Shown here: positions 8,776 to 13,003 of the stretch, one piece after another | Numbering within the stretch: position 1 is the first letter of the stretch | Layout of the letters: each line of letters begins with the position of its first letter | Origin: Caldilinea sp. | Lineage (GTDB): Bacteria; Chloroflexota; Anaerolineae; Caldilineales; Caldilineaceae | NCBI GenBank assembly: GCA_026389955.1 | Contig: JAPLGY010000195.1 | Coordinates: 1 to 13,003 of the forward strand | Length of the DNA stretch: 13,003 nucleotides | Direction of reading: 5' to 3' | Made by a program: the position numbers and the translations under genes | Notes under the pieces: generated by a model | The model's input: only the letters and a program-made list of their open reading frames with translations | Told to the model about the DNA's origin: nothing | The model's database searches: none

Positions 8776-11310
8776 ATGTATCAACTGCACTCTGTTCGAC
8801 GCCCGGTGACACGCCCCACCGGCCCGTACAATCGTTTCTGGCAGGGGGTCGCGGCCGGCGCGCTGACGTTTGTGCTGTTGGCTCTGCTGACGGCCGGCAC
8901 TTTGCTGGCTGGCTATGCACTCCAGGCAACGATCGCTACCGAGGACGCCAATTTCTACACACATCCAGGAATCGACCCGGTCGCCCTGCTGCGTGCGCTC
9001 TATTATGCGTTTCAGGAAGGCGACGTCGTCTCCGGCGCATCGACCATCACACAGCAGCTGGTCAAGCGCGTGCTGCTCAGCCCAGAACGAAGTGCCACCC
9101 GCAAGATCAAAGAGGCGATTCTGGCCGCTGAAATCACCCGGCGCTACAGCAAAGAGGAGATCTTGGAGCTGTATTTCAATGAGATTTATTATGGAAATTT
9201 TTCCTATGGGATCGACGCCGCCGCAGAGACCTATTTCGGCAAGGAAGCAGCTGACCTGACGCTGGCGGAAGCGGCGCTGCTGGCTGGGTTGCCCCAGTTG
9301 CCAGCATATTACGACCCCTATACCCAGCCCGACCGTGCCAAGGCTCGCCAGGGGGTTGTGCTGCGCTTGATGGTGGAAGCCGGCTTTCTCACGGCGCCGG
9401 AAGCCGATGCAGCCTGGCAAACGCCGCTGGCGTACGAACCGCTGCAGTTCAACCTCCAGGCCCCTCATTTTACGCTTCTGGTGCGTCAGCAGCTGGAACA
9501 GCTTTTGGGCCCTGAATCGCTCTACCAGGCTGGCTACTCGGTCTACACCACGCTGGACCCGCGTCTGCAGGCAGCAGCCGAACAGATCGTGCGCCAACAG
9601 GTCAGTGCGATCGCCGACCGCAACGTGTCGAATGGGGCGCTGGTGGCGCTGCGGCCGCAGACCGGCGAAGTGGTGGCTCTGGTCGGCAGCGCGGACTTTG
9701 ACAACGTGGAGATCGATGGGCAGGTCAATATGGCGTTGGCTCCCCGCCAGCCCGGCAGCACCACCAAACCTTTTGTCTATCTGGCAACCTTTGCCTTGCC
9801 AGGCCGTCCTCCGGAGGAACAATGGACGCCCGGGACGCTGCTGGCCGACATCACCACCTCGGTCCCCGACGGCGCCACCCCCCCCTATGTGACAGCCAAC
9901 TACGACAACCGAGAGCTGGGGCTGATCCCTCTGCGTACGGCCCTGGGAACCAGCCGCAATATTCCAGCAGTGGCTGCGCTGCAAAGAACGACCTTGCCAC
10001 CCTATCTGGAACTGATGCAGCGCTTGGGCATCACGACCCTGACCCGCTCTGACTTTGGCCTGAGCCTGGCACTGGGGGCTGGCGAAGTCCCGCTGCTCGA
10101 ACTGACCGGTGCCTTTGCTGTCCTGGCCAATGCCGGACAGCGTCTTCCCCCCGTCACGATCCAGAAGATCACAGACGTTCAAGGCGTGCTCGTCTGTGCC
10201 CAGGGAACCTCCCGTCCCTGCCAGCCAGGCATCGAGGCTGCCACACAGGTCGTCAGCCCAGTAGACGCCTTTCTTCTTACCGACATTCTGAGCGACAATG
10301 CGGCCCGAGCGCCGGTCTTCGGCCCCAATTCCTTGCTGCGGCTGGACCGCCCGGCTGCGGTCAAGACAGGAACCACCAATGATTTTCGGGACAACCTGAC
10401 CGTAGGGTATACGCCACAGCTGGTCACAGGGGTCTGGGTCGGCAACGCCGACAGTTCGCCGATGGTCAATATCTCCGGCGTAGCGGGTGCTGGCCCGATT
10501 TGGAACCAGTTTATGACGCTGGCCCATGCGAACGAACCCGCCCTGGCGTTCACCCCGCCGCCCGGGGTCCGCCGATATTCCGTCTGTGTCGACACGGGGG
10601 CGCAGCCCAGCCTGGCCTGCCCAGAACAACAAGAGCATTGGTTCGCTGAAGATCGCCCACCGCTCCCCCCAGAACAGGATCTTTGGCGACAGATCCGCAT
10701 GGTGCGTGGAACCGACCAGCTGGCCACCGAGTACACCCCGACCGACCAGATCGAAGAACGCCCCTTCAAGGTCTACCCAGTCGCATATCGTGACTGGGCG
10801 ATCCGCAACGGCCTTCCCCAGCCCCCGATCGAGGCTGTGGTTGCGCCGCCAACCCTGGCCCCCGGCCTGTTGCAGCTGGCGATCCAGAGCCCAGGTGATG
10901 GCGAGACCGTGCGCGGGGTCGTGGCTGTGCGTGGCAGCGCCGCACTGCCTGATCTGGCCAGCTATGAGCTGCAATATGGCATCAGCCACGACCCAGGCGC
11001 TTTTAGCCTGCCGATCAGCGGCCCCTTTGCCAGTGCTGTGATCGATGGCCCGCTGGGGACCTGGGACACCACCAACCTGGAGCCCGGCCCGCATACCTTG
11101 CGACTGCTGCTGCGTGCCGCGAATGGGACGCAGTACGAAACACGCGTGCGCCTGTTTGTCGACAATGTCCCGTCTGCTCCATCTGAGGAGGTGCTGCCGC
11201 CAACCGCGACCTGGACCCCTTTGCCCCCCACAGAGATGCTGCCGCCGACCGAGACCTGGACCCCTCTGCCCCCCCCCACAGAGGTGCTGCCGCTGCCGGT
11301 GGAAGGCTGA
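8776..11310 (+). CDS. Bifunctional class A penicillin-binding protein (GT51 plus transpeptidase)
   Basis: An 844-residue peptidoglycan synthase acting outside the cytoplasmic membrane: it polymerises lipid II and cross-links the stems. One membrane helix (about 26-48) is followed by the GT51 domain, with catalytic Glu56 in [10 protein letters not shown], then [22 protein letters not shown] and [11 protein letters not shown]. The transpeptidase domain has Ser328 in STTK, the S-R-N triad (393-395) and KTGTT (530-534), so both activities look intact. A Cys pair and an Ig-like segment (about 698-795) resemble PBP1C-type tails, and the C-terminus is a Pro/Thr repeat. The usual linker between membrane helix and GT51, with its D-R-N-G strand, is missing: only about eight residues separate the helix from the catalytic Glu. 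No strong ribosome binding site precedes the ATG. The 13-base gap to the upstream gene suggests coupled translation. Confidence 0.93.
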   Translation: MYQLHSVRRPVTRPTGPYNRFWQGVAAGALTFVLLALLTAGTLLAGYALQATIATEDANFYTHPGIDPVALLRALYYAFQEGDVVSGASTITQQLVKRVLLSPERSATRKIKEAILAAEITRRYSKEEILELYFNEIYYGNFSYGIDAAAETYFGKEAADLTLAEAALLAGLPQLPAYYDPYTQPDRAKARQGVVLRLMVEAGFLTAPEADAAWQTPLAYEPLQFNLQAPHFTLLVRQQLEQLLGPESLYQAGYSVYTTLDPRLQAAAEQIVRQQVSAIADRNVSNGALVALRPQTGEVVALVGSADFDNVEIDGQVNMALAPRQPGSTTKPFVYLATFALPGRPPEEQWTPGTLLADITTSVPDGATPPYVTANYDNRELGLIPLRTALGTSRNIPAVAALQRTTLPPYLELMQRLGITTLTRSDFGLSLALGAGEVPLLELTGAFAVLANAGQRLPPVTIQKITDVQGVLVCAQGTSRPCQPGIEAATQVVSPVDAFLLTDILSDNAARAPVFGPNSLLRLDRPAAVKTGTTNDFRDNLTVGYTPQLVTGVWVGNADSSPMVNISGVAGAGPIWNQFMTLAHANEPALAFTPPPGVRRYSVCVDTGAQPSLACPEQQEHWFAEDRPPLPPEQDLWRQIRMVRGTDQLATEYTPTDQIEERPFKVYPVAYRDWAIRNGLPQPPIEAVVAPPTLAPGLLQLAIQSPGDGETVRGVVAVRGSAALPDLASYELQYGISHDPGAFSLPISGPFASAVIDGPLGTWDTTNLEPGPHTLRLLLRAANGTQYETRVRLFVDNVPSAPSEEVLPPTATWTPLPPTEMLPPTETWTPLPPPTEVLPLPVEG
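11191..11298 (+). repeat. Tandem 45/48-bp in-frame repeat with a C9 tract
   Basis: Two successive units (11191-11235, 45 bases; 11236-11283, 48 bases) plus a short partial third encode the Pro/Thr-rich tail of the penicillin-binding protein, with LPPT, TWTPLPP and TE recurring. The units differ by one codon: the first has a run of six C and the second a run of nine (11269-11277). The copies are nearly identical, so recent expansion is likely. Repeats of this kind can change copy number, and the C run can slip. Confidence 0.75.
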
Positions 11311-11331
11311 CACAAAGGGAACGGGTTTGTG
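11311..11331 (+). terminator. Weak stem-loop after the penicillin-binding protein gene
   Basis: CACAAA (11311-11316) and TTTGTG (11326-11331) form 6-bp arms immediately after the stop codon, with a 9-base loop. The sequence after it is pyrimidine-rich (TTCTCCTTCTCTT) without a true T-run. It may contribute to termination before the fasciclin gene's own promoter, but it is AT-rich in the stem and only marginal. Confidence 0.25.
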
Positions 11332-11351
11332 GCGGGATTCTCCTTCTCTTC

Positions 11352-11360
11352 TGGTATAAT
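11352..11360 (+). promoter_or_regulatory. Extended -10 promoter of the fasciclin gene
   Basis: TGG followed directly by a perfect TATAAT (11355-11360) makes a consensus extended -10 element. No convincing -35 is seen at 16-18 bases upstream, which extended -10 promoters can do without. Transcription would begin near 11367, giving a leader of about 76 bases. Confidence 0.6.
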
Positions 11361-11369
11361 AGATGCCTA

Positions 11370-11394
11370 CGGTGGCAGAGTAGGTGCCATACCG
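11370..11394 (+). promoter_or_regulatory. Stem-loop at the 5' end of the fasciclin mRNA leader
   Basis: CGGTGGCA (11370-11377) pairs with TGCC (11385-11388) and ACCG (11391-11394), with a two-base AT bulge and a 7-base loop. It would begin only about three bases after the predicted transcription start. A hairpin at the extreme 5' end commonly protects a message from 5'-end-dependent decay, which would suit an abundant surface protein. The role is inferred. Confidence 0.35.
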
Positions 11395-11442
11395 AAACAG
11401 CGTGTACAATATAAATTGATTTAGAGCGTTAAGGAGAGTTGT

Positions 11443-12225
11443 ATGAAACGACGTGTTCGCATTTTGCTCCAGCTACTGGTCGTCTCTGTGCTAGTGTTGA
11501 CTTTGCTTCCGTTCGCTGCGGTGGCACAGGACAGCCTGAGCGAAAAAGCTGACATCGTGGACACTGCGATCGCAGCTGGAAATTTCACGACGCTTGTCGA
11601 ACTGGTGCAAGCAGCTGGGCTGGTCGAAACCCTGCAGGGGGAGGGCCCTTTTACCGTCTTTGCGCCAACCGATGACGCGTTTGCTGCGGTGCCGGCAGAT
11701 ATTTTGGAGACACTGGCCGCAGATCCTGCTCTCTTGGAGCGGGTGTTGCTCTATCATGTGGTGCCTTCTCGTCTGATTGCAGCGTTGATCAGCGACGGCA
11801 AAGAGGTTGCCACTGCCGAAGGCAGCAATGTGATGTTTGGGTTTGTAGATGGAGTCAAATCTGTCAACGGTGCTGAAATTATTGCGCGCGATATCCAGGC
11901 GTCCAATGGTGTGATTCATGTGATCGACAGCGTAATTTTGCCGCCCGATGTAGCGGCGTTGCTGCCGTCCGCTGATGTCTCCCCGGCTGCGGAGGAAGAG
12001 GCTGCTGCGACCGAGACCCCGGCTGCGGAGGAAGAGGCCGCTGCGACCGAGACCCCTGCTGCGGAGGAAGAGGCCGCTGCGACCGAGACCCCTGCTGCGG
12101 AGGAAGAGGCCGCACCAGAGACCTTGCCGGTGACAGGCAGCACGTATGGTGCGTCACCGTGGATTGTTCTGGCGTTGGTTGTGGCTGCCGCACTGACCCT
12201 GATGGTTCGACGACGCATGATCTAA
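11443..12225 (+). CDS. Secreted fasciclin (FAS1) domain protein with LPXTG-type wall anchor
   Basis: A 260-residue surface protein. A signal peptide (MKRRVRIL, hydrophobic core, AVAQ; cleavage near residue 29) precedes one FAS1 domain at about 33-167. The domain carries the H1 motif [11 protein letters not shown], the YHVV core and the H2 motif [14 protein letters not shown]; such domains mediate adhesion in many organisms. A stalk of three and a half 12-residue Ala/Glu/Thr repeats (181 onward) follows. The protein ends LPVTG (228-232), a hydrophobic helix and RRRMI: a textbook sortase sorting signal, cut between Thr and Gly for covalent linkage to the wall. This implies a cell wall accessible to a sortase, though no sortase is in the window. 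AAGGAG lies 6 bases before the ATG. Its own promoter and a strong ribosome binding site suggest high expression. Confidence 0.92.
   Translation: MKRRVRILLQLLVVSVLVLTLLPFAAVAQDSLSEKADIVDTAIAAGNFTTLVELVQAAGLVETLQGEGPFTVFAPTDDAFAAVPADILETLAADPALLERVLLYHVVPSRLIAALISDGKEVATAEGSNVMFGFVDGVKSVNGAEIIARDIQASNGVIHVIDSVILPPDVAALLPSADVSPAAEEEAAATETPAAEEEAAATETPAAEEEAAATETPAAEEEAAPETLPVTGSTYGASPWIVLALVVAAALTLMVRRRMI
11983..12111 (+). repeat. 36-bp tandem repeat encoding the Ala/Glu/Thr stalk
   Basis: Three complete 36-base units (11983-12018, 12019-12054, 12055-12090) and a partial fourth encode [12 protein letters not shown] per unit. The copies differ by only a few third-position changes (CCG/CCT, GCT/GCC), pointing to recent duplication. 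The repeat stays in frame, so gain or loss of units would lengthen or shorten the stalk between the FAS1 domain and the wall anchor. Confidence 0.9.
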
Positions 12226-12248
12226 AGAGTTGCCGCAAGAGATGTGGG

Positions 12249-12266
12249 AGGGGGACTCTTCTCCCT
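12249..12266 (+). terminator. Possible short terminator hairpin after the fasciclin gene
   Basis: AGGGGGA (12249-12255) can pair with TCTCCCT (12260-12266) through seven pairs, one of them G-T, around a 4-base loop. It lies 24 bases after the stop codon. No T-run follows, so termination would need help or would fall to the larger hairpin downstream. Confidence 0.25.
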
Positions 12267-12287
12267 ACACCTCCCTATACACAGCAA

Positions 12288-12327
12288 CGGGGTTTGCGGT
12301 GGAAGCAAGCAGCCATCGCAAACCCCG
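12288..12327. terminator. Strong 15-bp stem-loop between convergent fasciclin and tRNA-Arg genes, possible bidirectional terminator
   Basis: CGGGGTTTGCG (12288-12298) and CGCAAACCCCG (12317-12327) are perfect 11-bp arms. The stem continues inward with one G-T wobble and TGG/CCA, for 15 pairs and a 10-base loop. It lies 62 bases after the fasciclin stop codon and 43 bases beyond the 3' end of the tRNA on the other strand. The position suits a shared terminator for the two convergent genes. Neither side has a clear T-run, so it may instead block exonucleases or define 3' ends. Confidence 0.5.
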
Positions 12328-12370
12328 GTCAAATAGATTCTAAACTTGGTACAGACAATTTGGCGGTAGG

Positions 12371-12442
<72 letters not shown>

Positions 12443-12461
12443 TCATTTTTTTCTTCACACA

Positions 12462-12490
12462 AGCATACATCAGAAGTTGAAAAAGCTCAA
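12462..12490 (-). promoter_or_regulatory. Probable promoter of tRNA-Arg
   Basis: On the minus strand TTGAGC (12490-12485) and TATGCT (12467-12462) are separated by exactly 17 bases. Each matches the consensus at four of six positions. The predicted start is roughly 13 bases before the mature 5' end, leaving a short A-rich leader for RNase P to remove. Confidence 0.4.
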
Positions 12491-12516
12491 ACAGTTGGGG
12501 GGCTTTGTGTGACAGA

Positions 12517-12525
12517 TGGTATACT
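12517..12525 (+). promoter_or_regulatory. Extended -10 promoter of the TPR protein gene
   Basis: TGG followed directly by TATACT (12520-12525) is an extended -10 closely like the TGGTATAAT before the fasciclin gene. A possible TTGGGG -35 at 12495-12500 is 19 bases away. The predicted transcription start, about seven bases downstream, coincides with the A of the ATG at 12532. Confidence 0.5.
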
Positions 12526-12531
12526 ACTGCT

Positions 12532-13003
12532 ATGTATTTAGACCATGGCTCTGGCGCACGACGGAGACGGCGGCGTGGAATCGGACGGTTCTGGCCATTG
12601 CTGGTGCCGGTTGTAGCAGGAATTGTCTTGTATGAAACGCGGCCCGGCTGGCTGGTCGAGCGGCCGTTGATTGTGACCCCGACACCGACACGCAGTGCTG
12701 TTTCGTTTCTGGCGGAGGCCCAGGCAGAGTTGGTGCGGGGCAACTATGCTGGTGCGATTGCAGCCTACGAGCAGGTTGCTGCTTTGGATCCCCAAAACCC
12801 TGAGCCTTATGTAGTCAAGGCGCGCCTGTTTTTGGTCGATGGCAATGCCCAGGCTGCCCAGGCTGTAGCTGCCAAGGCGGTCGAGCTCGCTCCAGAGGAC
12901 CCCAATGCGCTGGCAGCGCTGGCTCGGGCGGAGGACTGGCTGGGCAACTACGAAGAGGCCATGAGCTATGCACTGGATGCCTATGAACTGCAGCCAGACA
13001 ATC
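12532..13003 (+). CDS. Membrane-anchored TPR-repeat protein, N-terminal part
   Basis: The first 157 codons of a gene that leaves the window at its right edge. The protein starts MYLDHGSGA, then six consecutive Arg (10-15), then a hydrophobic segment (about 20-34) that should act as an uncleaved signal anchor with the rest outside. A short PTPT linker leads to tetratricopeptide repeats: LVRGNYAGAIAAYEQVAALD, a second unit with LVDGNAQAAQAVAAKAVELA, and the start of a third with WLGNYEEAMSYALDAYEL. TPRs mediate protein-protein contacts, and the partner is unknown. There is no Shine-Dalgarno sequence before the ATG. The extended -10 at 12517-12525 would start the transcript at or beside the ATG, so the mRNA may be leaderless. 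The gene is divergent from tRNA-Arg. The true length and any C-terminal domain cannot be seen. Confidence 0.85.
   Translation, partial: MYLDHGSGARRRRRRGIGRFWPLLVPVVAGIVLYETRPGWLVERPLIVTPTPTRSAVSFLAEAQAELVRGNYAGAIAAYEQVAALDPQNPEPYVVKARLFLVDGNAQAAQAVAAKAVELAPEDPNALAALARAEDWLGNYEEAMSYALDAYELQPDN

Noticed and set aside
7044..8777. A 577-codon minus-strand open frame opposite the membrane protein gene
   Set aside because: The Gln/Arg/Pro-rich translation is the antisense of hydrophobic codons. It spans two real plus-strand genes and has no ribosome binding site or domain.
8593..11409. A 938-codon open frame on the minus strand opposite the penicillin-binding protein gene
   Set aside because: Its translation is low-complexity and rich in Arg, Gln and Gly with no recognisable domain, and the plus strand carries an unmistakable PBP. 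Long antisense frames are expected in GC-rich coding DNA.
12446..12452. A run of seven T after the tRNA on the plus strand, as a terminator for the fasciclin gene
   Set aside because: The only structure before it is the antisense of the tRNA, more than 200 bases after the stop codon. On the minus strand it is simply the A-rich tRNA leader.

Overview
The window is GC-rich bacterial chromosome with no mobile element, phage or CRISPR signature. The gene set suggests a Chloroflexota bacterium of the Anaerolineae/Caldilineae kind. It includes a tandem glgC pair, a bifunctional penicillin-binding protein with a Thr/Pro-rich tail, an SH3b lipoprotein, a fasciclin protein with a repetitive Ala/Glu/Thr stalk, and a TPR protein with an N-terminal membrane anchor. 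This assignment rests on protein style and is an inference.

Layout. Positions 1-123 (minus) hold the first 41 codons of a probable M24-family metallopeptidase. A divergent promoter region (124-380) separates it from two adjacent plus-strand glgC-type genes. The first (381-1637) keeps all active-site residues I could check. The second (1650-2909) has the same fold and length but has lost the Arg and Lys that define a catalytic ADP-glucose pyrophosphorylase, so it looks like a modulatory subunit. Converging on them is a minus-strand ABC operon: an ATP-binding protein (5515-6282) followed, with a 4-base ATGA overlap, by a long FtsX/MacB-type permease (2939-5518).

From 6566 to 12225 there is a plus-strand run of envelope genes: a lipoprotein with two SH3b domains, a polytopic membrane protein, a class A penicillin-binding protein, and a secreted fasciclin-domain protein ending in an LPVTG sorting signal. 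The first three are closely packed and may be one transcription unit. The fasciclin gene has its own extended -10 promoter. A minus-strand tRNA-Arg(CCG) lies at 12371-12442. A divergent TPR protein starts at 12532, apparently without a 5' leader, and runs off the window.

The best candidates for something new are the glgC/degenerate-glgC pair, whose two key substitutions fall at the sites altered in plant modulatory large subunits; the penicillin-binding protein, whose membrane anchor runs almost straight into the catalytic Glu motif; the sortase-type anchor on the fasciclin protein; and several strong inverted repeats in the intergenic regions. I saw no clear new multi-gene system such as a defence island.
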